DNA from: Bryocella elongata
GTDB lineage: Bacteria; Acidobacteriota; Terriglobia; Terriglobales; Acidobacteriaceae
Assembly (NCBI RefSeq): GCF_900108185.1
Contig: NZ_FNVA01000005.1
Span: 62,001 to 126,000 of the forward strand
Direction of reading: 5' to 3'
DNA: 64,000 bases
Part shown: positions 45,255 to 53,669 of the stretch, piece after piece
Layout of the letters: every line of letters begins with the position of its first letter
Position numbering within the stretch: position 1 is the first letter of the stretch
Notes under the pieces: model-generated
Told to the model about the DNA's origin: nothing
Databases searched by the model: none
The model's input: the letters and a program-made list of their open reading frames with translations, nothing else
Program-made: the position numbers and the translations under genes

Positions 45255-45809
45255 CTAACTCTCCGGCACCACTTCGCAGTCCTCGTTCACCAGCCGTTTG
45301 GCCGCAACGCTCTCGTCTACCACGATGGTCTCGGCGATGCGGTCATGGACGGTCTGGCGGTTGCGGTTGATGAAGTACTGGACGAAGCCGAAACCGCCTT
45401 CGAGGAACGAGGCTCCGTAGCCCAGGGCGCGCTCGGTGGACTGCCACCAGCCGACCTCGTGATGAGTCAGCGAGAGAACGCGGATCTTCATGAACTTCTT
45501 GCCGATCGTCTGCCCGTTGCCCACCTTCAGCGCGATGGCAAAGTAGAGCGTCGCCTCGATAAGCTCTTCGATCTCGTGGACGAACTCCACGCAGAGCGAC
45601 CAGAAGTTGATCGGACCTTCTGCCCCGTGGTGCTTGCCGTGGATGCCGAGGAAGCGCTTGGCGACGTAGATGACGGCGAAGTCGATGGCGATCGCCCAGA
45701 ACCGCTGCTTGAAGCTGGCCAGCTGCAGGCCGCTGAGTGCATCAAAGCGCGCCGTCTCGTGGGCGTGAAAGTGCCTCGTCTCCCGAAGCTGCTTGGTCCA
45801 TTCCGGCAT
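45255..45809 (-). CDS. RDD-family membrane protein
   Basis: The 184-residue product has the RDD domain with FKQRFWAIAIDFAVIYVAKRF (Arg and Asp-Phe signature), VGNGQTIGKKFMKIRVLS and HDRIAETIVV. The family has two to three membrane helices; members affect sodium tolerance or are of unknown function. It is convergent with the esterase gene with 15 bases between and divergent from the DEAD-box helicase leader. Confidence 0.88.
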   Translation of the reverse strand: MPEWTKQLRETRHFHAHETARFDALSGLQLASFKQRFWAIAIDFAVIYVAKRFLGIHGKHHGAEGPINFWSLCVEFVHEIEELIEATLYFAIALKVGNGQTIGKKFMKIRVLSLTHHEVGWWQSTERALGYGASFLEGGFGFVQYFINRNRQTVHDRIAETIVVDESVAAKRLVNEDCEVVPES

Positions 45810-46169
45810 GGAAATAGCTTAACCCGGAAGGTTGATGACCTCACACGGAAGTGCGTGGTATACTAGGTCCAGCGTCAAGTGTAGACGCTGGACGTCGCGG
45901 GCAGATGACTCCCGAGTGGATTCGAGTCTGGCCAGAGACCGCGACTGTCAACTTCCCGGCTCATGTAGTTTGCGAGGCGGGTTGCTCTGGCTAGATGGCC
46001 CTTCACCGGAAGATGGCCTCGCCGTGCAGCAGCGTTTGCTTTTCATGACCCGGGCTAACGACCCACAGGCAATGCTGAACACCGAATCCAAGCCCCGTCA
46101 GGCACTCAGTGCCGACGATGCGACCGGCTGCATTCCTTCTTGTTCGTTTACTTCTTCTAAAGGAAATCC
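45810..46169 (+). promoter_or_regulatory. Promoter and long structured leader of DEAD-box helicase gene
   Basis: The extended minus-10 TGGTATACT (45856-45864) predicts transcription from about 45871, giving a leader near 300 bases. Straddling the expected start, GTCCAGCGTC (45867-45876) and GACGCTGGAC (45884-45893) form a perfect 10-bp hairpin. No supported gene is present; a 51-codon frame from ATG 46044 overlaps the helicase start and has no ribosome binding site. Long leaders of this kind regulate cold-shock RNA helicases elsewhere. Confidence 0.55.
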
Positions 46170-47639
46170 TTGTCCACGCTTACCCTCGATTCAATCCTGA
46201 ACCCTGCCCCTCTTGAGCCCACCCGTACCGTCACTGCGACGGAAAACCCCGGGCTCCAGTTCACGGATTTCAAGATCTCCGACTCCCTGAAACAGCGCCT
46301 GACCGCTGCCGGCTACAAGACGCCGACCCCTGTCCAGGCAGGAGCCATTCCTCCCGCCCTCGAAGGCGAAGACATCCTCGCCACGGCCTCCACCGGCACC
46401 GGCAAGACCCTCAGCTTCCTCATCCCGATGATTGAGCGGCTCGAGGACATCTCTGACCCTTCCAACCGCGCCAACAAGACCCCCATCCTCGCGCTCATCC
46501 TGCTGCCGACGCGCGAGCTCGCCATGCAGGTGCTGGACCAGTACCACAAGCTTTGCCCGAACCTGAAGAACGACGCTGTGCTCGTCTGCGGCGGTCTCAG
46601 CGAGAACACGCAGCTGGAGCAGATCGCTCGCGGCCCGCGCGTTATCGTCGCGACCCCCGGCCGTCTGGAAGACTACCTTCGCCGCCGCGCCGTCAAGCTC
46701 GGTGACGTCGACATGCTCGTCCTCGACGAAGTGGATCGCATGCTCGATATGGGCTTCCTTCCCGCGATCCGTCGCATCGTGGGCGCGCTCCCCAAGGACC
46801 GCCAGACGATGTGCTACTCGGCCACGCTGGACGAGAACATCAAGCAGATCGTCAAGGACTACGTCAGCAAGCCGGTCCGCATCGAGATCGGTCAGACCTC
46901 AAAGCCCTCCGATCGCGTCGAACTCCGCGTGTACACGGTCATGCAGGACCAGAAGCTCTCGCAGCTCGACAAGATGCTGGGTGAGGAAGAGGGGACGTAC
47001 CTCGTCTTCTCGCGCACCAAGCACGGCGCAGATCGTATCGGCCGCAAGCTGGAAAAGCTCGGCCACCAGGTGGCGATCATTCATGGCGATCGCTCGCAGT
47101 CGCAGCGCTCGGCAGCGCTGAAGTCCTTCTCGACCGGCCGCAGCCGGGTGCTCGTCGCGACCGATGTGGCCGCGCGTGGCATCGACATCCAGGACATCGC
47201 GCACGTCGTGAACTACGACCTGCCGAATGCCTCCGACGACTTCGTGCACCGCATCGGCCGCACGGGCCGCGCCGGCAAGAAGGGTGTTGCGTCGACCTTC
47301 GTCACTCCGCTTGAGAAGAAGGACACGCTGAAGCTGGAGCGCGAGCTGAAGATCAAGTTCCAGTGGATCGAAGCCGACAAGAACCTCGCGAAGGAAGAGC
47401 GTAACAGCCCCATCGACCTCGGCACTGCAGCGGGCAAGGCGGGTATGGATGACCTGCTGAAGCTCGAGTCGCGCTCGTGGCGTTCGGGCGAGTCCGTTCC
47501 CCACACGCACAGTGAGCAGCACCCGCGTGGCTCCGATGCAACGCACGGCCGTGCTCATTCGGGCCGTCCGGGCGGACGCGCTCACGGCAGCTCCAGCCGC
47601 TCCGGCAACGGTGGCGGTCGTCGCCGCCGTCGCTCGTAA
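46170..47639 (+). CDS. DEAD-box RNA helicase (DEVD variant)
   Basis: The 489-residue protein has all helicase motifs: Q motif at the start (GYKTPTPVQAGAIPPAL), walker A STGTGKT, PTRELA, motif II as DEVD (VLDEVDRML), SAT, and HRIGRTGRAGK. The C-terminal tail is Gly/Arg/Ser/His-rich, ending GGGRRRRRS, as in RhlE/CsdA-like enzymes that bind RNA nonspecifically. It should unwind structured RNA in ribosome assembly or decay. The TTG start is supported by AAGGA six bases upstream. A strong terminator follows. Confidence 0.94.
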   Translation: MSTLTLDSILNPAPLEPTRTVTATENPGLQFTDFKISDSLKQRLTAAGYKTPTPVQAGAIPPALEGEDILATASTGTGKTLSFLIPMIERLEDISDPSNRANKTPILALILLPTRELAMQVLDQYHKLCPNLKNDAVLVCGGLSENTQLEQIARGPRVIVATPGRLEDYLRRRAVKLGDVDMLVLDEVDRMLDMGFLPAIRRIVGALPKDRQTMCYSATLDENIKQIVKDYVSKPVRIEIGQTSKPSDRVELRVYTVMQDQKLSQLDKMLGEEEGTYLVFSRTKHGADRIGRKLEKLGHQVAIIHGDRSQSQRSAALKSFSTGRSRVLVATDVAARGIDIQDIAHVVNYDLPNASDDFVHRIGRTGRAGKKGVASTFVTPLEKKDTLKLERELKIKFQWIEADKNLAKEERNSPIDLGTAAGKAGMDDLLKLESRSWRSGESVPHTHSEQHPRGSDATHGRAHSGRPGGRAHGSSSRSGNGGGRRRRRS

Positions 47640-47658
47640 GCACTGGAAGAACGTTTCG

Positions 47659-47710
47659 GCCGCGGGAACCGCGATGCTCACGCATCAGGTTCTCGCGGCT
47701 GATCTTTTTT
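47659..47710 (+). terminator. Helicase gene terminator
   Basis: GCCGCGGGAACC pairs with GGTTCTCGCGGC (one GU pair and a bulge allowed) and is followed by TGATCTTTTTT. Confidence 0.8.
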
Positions 47711-47719
47711 AATACGGCA

Positions 47720-48664
47720 TCAGGCGGTACGACGGTTGGACCGAAACTGGTTGCGGCGCGACCGTACCCGCAGCAGCATGCTGGCCAGAATCATGTAGCG
47801 GCGAGACTCCTCAATCGGCCACCGTGCAACCGAGCGAAGCATCATGCGCAGCGCGCCCGGCTGCTTCAGCTCGCGCATCATGATGGCAGCTTCTGACTCC
47901 AGGCGGCTGGAGACGCGGAGTTGATGCGGCAGGCGCTTCCACGCCGGTAAGGCCGGGAGAATGTCCCGCTCGAGCACGTCGAGGTAATAGCCCAGCGCCC
48001 GCAGAGCATTATGGGTGCGTGACTCGCAATGGACCCGGTACAGCGTGGTGATCTCCGGCGAGCCCACGAACACAGCCTTCGCCTTCGCAAGCCGAACCCA
48101 CATATCCCAGTCCTGCGCGTTGGAGAAGTAGCTGTCGAACCCTCCCAGCGCGAGGATGCGGGAACGCCGCAGAGCCATGGCGCTCGTCAGGATCGGGCAA
48201 CGCTCCATCAACAGCCGGGCAACCTTGGTTTCGTCCGGGAAGGGAAGTGCATCCGCCAGGACGAACTGTCCCTGCGCCGAGTCCATTCTGCGCTCCATCA
48301 CGTAGCGTCTGACCCGCCCATAGACCGCATCGGCATCAGGCCGGCGCTGGATGGCCGCAGCCAGGCATTCCAGGTGGTTTGGCTCCCAGATGTCGTCGTG
48401 ATCCAGCAGCGCAACCCACTCGGTCTTCGCGAGCGAAATACCGAGGTTCCGCGCCGCCGACACGCCTTGATTCGCGGTGCGGTGGAGGTGCACCGCTGCT
48501 CCGAAGCTCTCCGCGATCGCAGCGGTAGAGTCGCTGGAGCCATCGTCGATTACGATGAGTTCGGCTATCGGGTAAGTCTGATCGAGCGCACTTCGAAGTG
48601 TCGCGGCGAGATAGTTTTCGCCATCGAACACGGGGACTACAACAGTAATGGCAGGAGCGGTCAT
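47720..48664 (-). CDS. Family 2 glycosyltransferase
   Basis: The 314-residue protein is a GT-A glycosyltransferase with Asp40-Asp41 in VIDDGSSDST and the metal-binding Asp88-His-Asp90 in LLDHDDIWEP, followed by the QDWDMWVRLA acceptor-site segment. It has no membrane helix, and a basic C-terminus (MLLRVRSRRNQFRSNRR) may lie at the membrane surface. It would transfer a sugar from a nucleotide donor in polysaccharide or glycolipid synthesis. It is isolated from other sugar genes. Confidence 0.92.
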   Translation of the reverse strand: MTAPAITVVVPVFDGENYLAATLRSALDQTYPIAELIVIDDGSSDSTAAIAESFGAAVHLHRTANQGVSAARNLGISLAKTEWVALLDHDDIWEPNHLECLAAAIQRRPDADAVYGRVRRYVMERRMDSAQGQFVLADALPFPDETKVARLLMERCPILTSAMALRRSRILALGGFDSYFSNAQDWDMWVRLAKAKAVFVGSPEITTLYRVHCESRTHNALRALGYYLDVLERDILPALPAWKRLPHQLRVSSRLESEAAIMMRELKQPGALRMMLRSVARWPIEESRRYMILASMLLRVRSRRNQFRSNRRTA

Positions 48665-48771
48665 CGCTAGTCTTGCTTCTTGCAGCGTGAGCCGCGAGTC
48701 ACGCGCTCCTGCCGTTGTGATTTGGATTTATATCGCTACGGGAACTCCGACGGCCAACCAGGCCGGCCCGG

Positions 48772-49167
48772 TTACAGGAGCTTGGAAAGTAGTCCCCCGA
48801 GCATGCCCTGCTCCGGAGCGGTACCGTTCTGCACGAAGTGCGACATTACGAGCGGGAGCACGGTCGACATCACCTGCTGCGCGACCTCGGGCGATACGCC
48901 CGCCTTGGCGGCAGCGGCTTCCAGCAGTCCCGTGCCACTCAGCCCGGCCTGCACCTGGTCGGGGCTCAGCGCCGGAGTCTGGCCGTTCTGCATGGCATCC
49001 ACGTGATCGCCCAGGCCGTTGTTGCGAAAGTTATCTACCACCGCACCCAGGCCGCCCGGGTGATTGTTGAGCGCTTCCATCAGGCCGCCCGCCACCTTCA
49101 TCGTGTCGTTTCCGCTGCCAGTCATCGCCTGCGCAGCCATTCCTTCGAGGGAATCCAAAAGCCCCAT
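48772..49167 (-). CDS. YidB-family protein
   Basis: The 131-residue protein matches the YidB (DUF937) family, with MGLLDSLEGMAAQAM, the NNHPGGLGAVVDNFRNNGLG block and SPEVAQQVMSTVLPLVMSHF. The function is not known. The gene stands alone; 107 bases separate it from the glycosyltransferase gene upstream of which it does not lie, and the divergent ridA-type gene starts 121 bases away. Confidence 0.88.
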   Translation of the reverse strand: MGLLDSLEGMAAQAMTGSGNDTMKVAGGLMEALNNHPGGLGAVVDNFRNNGLGDHVDAMQNGQTPALSPDQVQAGLSGTGLLEAAAAKAGVSPEVAQQVMSTVLPLVMSHFVQNGTAPEQGMLGGLLSKLL

Positions 49168-49288
49168 ATCTTGCCTCTCAATCGGTCGTGATCCCGGAGT
49201 TCACAACACCTTACCACCTGCGATAGAGGACAGCGACCAAATTGCACCGTGACAGCCGATAGGCGTCCGCCCCGACTAGAATGTCGTC

Positions 49289-49678
49289 ATGAGCAAGACT
49301 GTGATCTCCTCCTCCGGCGCGCCCGCCGCCATAGGCCCCTACTCGCAGGCCGTACGCGTGGGCGAAATGATCTTTACCTCCGGCCAGGTGGCGCTGGACC
49401 CAGCCACAGGAGCCATCGTGGAAGGCGGCATCGAGGCGCAGACCGAGCGCGTCGTCGCCAACCTGAGCGCTGTTCTCGCCGCCGCTGGCCTGGACCTCTC
49501 GCACGTCATCAAGACCACCGTCTTCCTGAAGGATATGGGCGACTTCGCGGCGATGAACGCGATCTATGCGAAGGCCTTTGCGCCGGAGGGCGTCGTTCCT
49601 CCTGCACGCTCCACGGTGGAGGTGGCTCGGCTTCCCAAGGACGCCCTCGTCGAGATCGAGTGCATCGCGCAGAAGTAG
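49289..49678 (+). CDS. ridA: RidA-family enamine/imine deaminase
   Basis: The 129-residue protein has full RidA features: GAPAAIGPYSQAVRVGEMIF, the SGQVALDPATG block, VIKTTVFLKDM and the conserved arginine in PPARSTVEVARLPKDALVEIE. RidA hydrolyses reactive enamines from PLP enzymes and prevents damage. It precedes the methionine sulfoxide reductase gene by 68 bases; both deal with metabolite or protein damage. Confidence 0.94.
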   Translation: MSKTVISSSGAPAAIGPYSQAVRVGEMIFTSGQVALDPATGAIVEGGIEAQTERVVANLSAVLAAAGLDLSHVIKTTVFLKDMGDFAAMNAIYAKAFAPEGVVPPARSTVEVARLPKDALVEIECIAQK

Positions 49679-49746
49679 CTTGCCTGTAGCCGGAAGTCGC
49701 ATCTCGACTCTCGTCTCCCGCATCTGTAGCTGTAAGGAGATCCATT

Positions 49747-50175
49747 ATGTCTGAGACTTCCGGCAACATCCCGCAGACGCCCGCCAAGGTCCTCAAGACC
49801 GAGGCCGAATGGCGCGCGGAGCTCACGCCTGAGCAATACAACGTTCTTCGCGAGAAGGGTACCGAGCGTGCCTTTACCGGCAAGCTCTACAGCAATCACG
49901 ACGACGGCATCTACCATTGCGCCGCCTGCAATGCCCCGCTCTTCAAGTCGGATACCAAGTACGACTCCGGCTCCGGTTGGCCCAGCTTCTGGGAGCCCAT
50001 CTCGCCCACCGCAGTGGTGCTGCATGAAGACACCAGCCACGGCATGCGCCGCGTAGAGGTCACCTGCGCCACCTGCGGCTCGCACCTCGGCCACGTCTTC
50101 CCCGACGGCCCCCGCGAGACCACCGGCGAGCGCTACTGCATCAACTCCGCTTCGCTGGGCTTCGAAAAGAAGTAA
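49747..50175 (+). CDS. msrB: Peptide-methionine (R)-S-oxide reductase MsrB
   Basis: The 142-residue product has the MsrB zinc site (Cys58, 61, 107, 110), the SGSGWPSFW block and the catalytic Cys131 in [13 protein letters not shown]. It reduces methionine-R-sulfoxide in proteins. There is no signal peptide, so it acts in the cytoplasm. GTAAGGAG precedes the ATG at about eight bases. It lies downstream of ridA, possibly in one transcript. Confidence 0.96.
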   Translation: MSETSGNIPQTPAKVLKTEAEWRAELTPEQYNVLREKGTERAFTGKLYSNHDDGIYHCAACNAPLFKSDTKYDSGSGWPSFWEPISPTAVVLHEDTSHGMRRVEVTCATCGSHLGHVFPDGPRETTGERYCINSASLGFEKK

Positions 50176-50259
50176 GCCCGCAGGGTTTGGGACCGATCTT
50201 TGCTGGGCCATTCGCCGGGCTCGCAGCCGCACGTTCTCATCCGTTGCAAGGACACGCTC

Positions 50260-51597
50260 GTGGACTCTTGTACGTCTCATCAGCCTGCCGCGGAGAATAT
50301 CCGCACTGGAACAGTACGTGCCTTCGCCGCCTTTGCGGTGAAGGCCGTCCTGCTTACAGCCTCCGCTTTAGCGCAAGCCTCGGCAGCAGCGCAACAGCCT
50401 CAGATCCCCGACGCTCCTGAGCCCGCACAACATCGCGTGCAGTCCGGACAGGCGCTCGACTGGGACGCTGCCGTGCTCGCCAGGGTGCCGCCAGATCCTC
50501 TCTTCCACCACGATCCTCTATCGCCGGTGCTCGCCCCGCTCGATGCCCAGCTCACACGTTTGCATGAAGCCGAGAAGCTCAGCTTCAGCGCCACCTACAC
50601 GCTGCTGAACCAGTACGCCACCGCCACGCCCGCAGGTGTGCGCCACGACTGGGGCACGGGCCGCTTCGATCTCAACGGTGGCTGGAAGGCGTGGGACCAC
50701 GGTGGCTCGGCGGGTTCGTTCAGCCTGCTGGTACGCTCCGGTACCAACCTCGGCGTCAGCGAACAGTTCAACCTCAGCGACAGGATTGGTTCGGCTCTGT
50801 ACCTCAACTGCCTGCCTGGCGGCGGAGCGCAGCAGCCCATCTCGCTCAACGTCCTCTACTACCGTCAGGACTTCTGGCAGAAGAAGATGGCGTTCTACAT
50901 CGGCAAGATCCATCCGAACGAGTTCGTCAGCCTGAGCATGTACAACAACGACGAGCGCACGCAGTTTCTCAACGGCGAAAACGACGGCAACCTCACCATC
51001 AGCTCCGATGGAGCGTACGCCGGCGGAGCCGCGCTGGAGTACCAGGCGACCGAGCATTTCTTCGTGCACGCAGTCACCGTCGATACCGAAGGTTCGCAGC
51101 AGACCGGAATCAAGACCCTTGCCGATCGCAAGTACATGAACGCGATTGAGGTGGAGTGGAAGGAAGGCGCGCCCACGCAGCAGAATCACGTCTTCCGCGC
51201 CTCGCTATGGCGTGATGACACTGCGAAACGCGGCAGCGGGCATGGCGTGGGCTTCGCTGAGGACTGGGAGTTTGCAAGCGGCTGGGTCGCCTTCAGCCGC
51301 CTCGGCCTCGCGACGGACAAGGGCACGTCGATTCGCCGCGTCATCAGCCTGGGGGGCGCGAATATCCGCCCCTTCGGTCGCCGCGGCGATATGTTCGGCG
51401 CGGCAGTCGACCTCACCGAGCCCAGCTACGGCGCGGGCGGCCTGCACCATGAGGCGCTCTTCGAGACCTTCTACCGTGCGCGGCTGACGAAGAGCTTCGA
51501 ACTCGGCCCCGACCTCGAGGTCGATGTTCATCCGACCTATGCCAGGAAGGAATACACAACGGCCTTGATTGGCGCCCGGGCCCGCATCATCTTCTAG
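50260..51597 (+). CDS. OprB-family carbohydrate-selective porin
   Basis: The 445-residue protein has a signal peptide after a short polar N-terminus (KAVLLTASALAQASAAAQQ) and the OprB outer-membrane barrel: YYRQDFWQKKMAFYIGKIHP, a Gly-rich SLGGANIRPFGRRGDMFG and DVHPTYARKEYTTALIGAR near the end. OprB porins admit sugars. The GTG start has AAGGA seven bases upstream; the open frame extends further but without a site. It is followed by a strong terminator and is convergent with rpmB. Confidence 0.82.
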   Translation: MDSCTSHQPAAENIRTGTVRAFAAFAVKAVLLTASALAQASAAAQQPQIPDAPEPAQHRVQSGQALDWDAAVLARVPPDPLFHHDPLSPVLAPLDAQLTRLHEAEKLSFSATYTLLNQYATATPAGVRHDWGTGRFDLNGGWKAWDHGGSAGSFSLLVRSGTNLGVSEQFNLSDRIGSALYLNCLPGGGAQQPISLNVLYYRQDFWQKKMAFYIGKIHPNEFVSLSMYNNDERTQFLNGENDGNLTISSDGAYAGGAALEYQATEHFFVHAVTVDTEGSQQTGIKTLADRKYMNAIEVEWKEGAPTQQNHVFRASLWRDDTAKRGSGHGVGFAEDWEFASGWVAFSRLGLATDKGTSIRRVISLGGANIRPFGRRGDMFGAAVDLTEPSYGAGGLHHEALFETFYRARLTKSFELGPDLEVDVHPTYARKEYTTALIGARARIIF

Positions 51598-51622
51598 TCA
51601 GAAAGCCAAAAACGGCAACACG

Positions 51623-51648
51623 AAAAGACGGCCGGTGGGCCGTCTTTT
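51623..51648 (+). terminator. Terminator after oprB-like gene
   Basis: AAAAGACGGCC and GGCCGTCTTTT pair perfectly around GGTG, followed by GCTTTGTCTTTTG. Confidence 0.88.
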
Positions 51649-51740
51649 GCTTTGTCTTTTGTTTGCCTGATCTTTATCGGAATCCTCTGGAAGAGATCCG
51701 GAGGACCGAACAGCCCGGAGGAATCCGGGCCAAAGGCCGC

Positions 51741-51932
51741 TTACGCGGCCTTGGTAACCTTGCCGCCCTTGATGCAGCTGGTGCAAACCTTGACGCGCTT
51801 GCCCTGGCCAGCGACCAGTGCCTTTACCGACTGAAGGTTCGGGTTCCAACGACGCTTGGTGACGTTGTGCGCGTGCGAGATGTTGTTACCGAACTGCGGA
51901 CCCTTGCCGCAAATTTCACATACCTGTGCCAT
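51741..51932 (-). CDS. rpmB: 50S ribosomal protein L28
   Basis: The 63-residue protein matches L28 ([32 protein letters not shown]). It keeps all four cysteines (5, 8, 50 and 53), so this is the zinc-binding C+ form. It belongs to the large ribosomal subunit. It is monocistronic, with the tRNA-Val gene upstream on the same strand. GGCCGC-TTAC-GCGGCC spans its stop codon and may act in termination. Confidence 0.96.
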   Translation of the reverse strand: MAQVCEICGKGPQFGNNISHAHNVTKRRWNPNLQSVKALVAGQGKRVKVCTSCIKGGKVTKAA

Positions 51933-52082
51933 GACCAGATCTCCAATTCAAAACTTATTCAAGGCATGATCTGGATTCGATCCGACCACGCGGTACGCAT
52001 TTCTTCTCGGCTGGAACGCGGTAGAACCGCGGACACATCTCTTCCAGTCCGATATCCCGTTCTCACATATCTGGAGGGGGAA

Positions 52083-52159
52083 TGGTAGGCACGATTGGAT
52101 TCGAACCAACGACCTCTACCGTGTCAAGGTAGCGCTCTAACCAACTGAGCTACGCGCCT
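52083..52159 (-). tRNA. tRNA-Val (anticodon GAC)
   Basis: The minus strand folds into a full cloverleaf: acceptor AGGCGCG with CGTGCCT, D arm GCTC...GAGC, anticodon stem CTACC/GGTAG with loop TTGACAC (anticodon GAC), T arm GTTGG-TTCGAAT-CCAAT, discriminator A and an encoded CCA end. It reads valine GUC and GUU codons. Confidence 0.96.
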
Positions 52160-52253
52160 GCAATGCGTACACCTCAGTTTAGCGCGGAATTGCGTTTTGC
52201 GGCAAGCTCACGCGAGGTTGTTCTTTCACTCTTTCTTTCGGCCCGCTGAAGCG

Positions 52254-52313
52254 GGAAATAAAAGCGGGCACCACCGCCGCTGGCCACCATTTGCCAGCGG
52301 ACGGCATGCCCGC
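52254..52313 (-). terminator. Flp pilin gene terminator
   Basis: On the minus strand GCGGGCA (52313-52307) pairs with TGCCCGC (52270-52264), enclosing an inner CCGCTGGC/GCCAGCGG stem, and is followed by TTTTATTT. It is the only marked feature in the 257 bases between the pilin gene and the tRNA. Confidence 0.7.
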
Positions 52314-52416
52314 CCTTCAGGAGATTCTGGGGATTGCCGCTCTGTGCCCCCGCCTGCGTTTCCAGGTCTTCTACTACAGAGCAACGCCCTCCGCCGAAGC
52401 GGTCGTCCTGGCATGC

Positions 52417-52620
52417 CTAGACCGCGCTGGTAAGCTGCGACCCGATGTTGCTGAATGCATTCTTGATCTTCGTTGTGACCGTGTTGAGTGACAGTATGGC
52501 CGAGAGCCCGATGAGTCCCGCGACCAGGGCGTACTCGATCAGGTCCTGGCCGTTCTCCTCGATATAAAAAGAAACCATTCGGTCCCATCCAAGAGTCAGA
52601 GGTACTGCAAGGTGCATCAT
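52417..52620 (-). CDS. Flp/Fap-type IVb pilin, orphan
   Basis: The 67-residue protein has the Flp pilin signature EENGQDLIEYALVAGLIGLSAI with the conserved Glu at position 5 of the mature helix. Unlike typical prepilins, no clear Gly before the cut site is seen. AAGGAG lies five bases before the double ATG. Flp pilins form thin adhesive pili through the Tad system; no tad genes are in this window, so export depends on genes elsewhere. Confidence 0.85.
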   Translation of the reverse strand: MMHLAVPLTLGWDRMVSFYIEENGQDLIEYALVAGLIGLSAILSLNTVTTKIKNAFSNIGSQLTSAV

Positions 52621-52745
52621 GTGTCTCCTTCGGCATGTGGGGGTGCCGTGGGGCAATTTCGTTCGTGAGACGAGGATATGTGGGGGTGTCTCCATGACAA
52701 ATGACACGTTGGTTGCACCATGCTGCCCCTCGCGCTCCAAGAAAA

Positions 52746-52772
52746 AAACCACCGGGGGATTCCCGGTGGTTT
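52746..52772 (-). terminator. Terminator after secreted protein gene
   Basis: AAACCACCGGG and CCCGGTGGTTT pair perfectly around a five-base loop; on the minus strand seven U residues follow. It closes the 53366-52806 gene. Confidence 0.9.
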
Positions 52773-52805
52773 CATGTCCCAACGCGCTCATCTTGGCGTC
52801 AGGTC

Positions 52806-53366
52806 TCAGCAGAAGGGAAGTTGACGGCGGCAGACTGCCTTGTGATGGATGAAGACCACCAGCCGCCCAGGCTGCGCTGCCAGCGCATGTAGCTTGTGTG
52901 CCGAAAGATCGTGGCACTCGTTCGGCGAGATCAGTCCATCGTTCTCGATCGAGCTCACGCGATAGACCGTGGCGGCATCGTCATAGCTGCCACATTGCTG
53001 AATATGCGTTGCGGTTGAGTTCACGATCAACGCAGTGGCCTGCATCGGGACCTCAACGCGAAGCTCGCCGCGTGCAGCCGCCGTAGCGTCGGGGATCACG
53101 TGGAAGGTGTTGCACTGGCTCAGGCCTTCACGGCACTGCACCTCAACGTAGTCGGCGCTTACCGGTCGCGCTGTGTTCGCATCCAGCACCTGCAGCGTGA
53201 TGATGCGCAGCGGCGTCGGCGTCACGGCCGACATCATCGCCGGTTGCAATGCGAGCAGTGCCACAGCCGTCACGCGGAGAGCCTGTGAGCTGCTGCGCAA
53301 GACGCGCTGCGTCCAACCGGCAAGAGACGAGTTTGAACGTTCCAAGATGGCCTTGAGAGAAGTCAT
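52806..53366 (-). CDS. Secreted protein, unknown
   Basis: The 186-residue product has a long basic N-region and a hydrophobic signal core (ALRVTAVALLALQPAMMSAV), then a beta-rich domain with LRIITLQVLDANTARPVSADYVEV and six cysteines, probably forming disulfides. The first strand pattern (VLDANTARPV) resembles Ig-like regulatory domains of the phylum. I do not recognise a family. The ATG is preceded by GGAGGAGG about ten bases upstream, and a hairpin GAGAAG/CTTCTC sits just before that site. Confidence 0.65.
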   Translation of the reverse strand: MTSLKAILERSNSSLAGWTQRVLRSSSQALRVTAVALLALQPAMMSAVTPTPLRIITLQVLDANTARPVSADYVEVQCREGLSQCNTFHVIPDATAAARGELRVEVPMQATALIVNSTATHIQQCGSYDDAATVYRVSSIENDGLISPNECHDLSAHKLHALAAQPGRLVVFIHHKAVCRRQLPFC

Positions 53367-53669
53367 CCGCTGATACCTCCTCCGGAGAAGTAACGCTTCT
53401 CGCTGGAAGTCAGATGGGCGCGGAGCCCTTATATTTCGCGGGAAGCAGGCACCGTCTTCGTTCGGCGAGTCCTGCGTGCCTCCGTCTGGCACAACATGCT
53501 GTGACGGGTGCAAGCGCGGAATGTTGACATCTATAAAGATGTCCGCCTATGCAGGATGGCTTCAGAAAGTTGCTCGAGAGAAGTGCGGAAACACAGAGGG
53601 ATGACGATTCGGAAACGTGTCGCCGAAGAGGTGAATCGCTTGCGCGACAGCGCTCGTCTATTGTTCGCG
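53367..53669. other. Intergenic region with 18-bp palindrome, no gene
   Basis: No coding frame is supported in these 303 bases. It holds the leader of the 53366 gene (possible minus-10 TATAAG at 53433-53428) and the dyad GACATCT-ATAA-AGATGTC (53526-53543), which also overlaps a plus-strand TTGACA. Confidence 0.6.

Noticed and set aside
46044-46199. Possible 51-codon upstream frame in the helicase leader
   Set aside because: No ribosome binding site, and it overlaps the helicase start out of frame; conservation would be needed.
53367-53560. Leader segment with GGCACGCAGG resembling a GEMM (cyclic-di-GMP) riboswitch core
   Set aside because: The paired elements and GNRA loop positions of GEMM RNAs could not be arranged; the resemblance is limited to a few bases.
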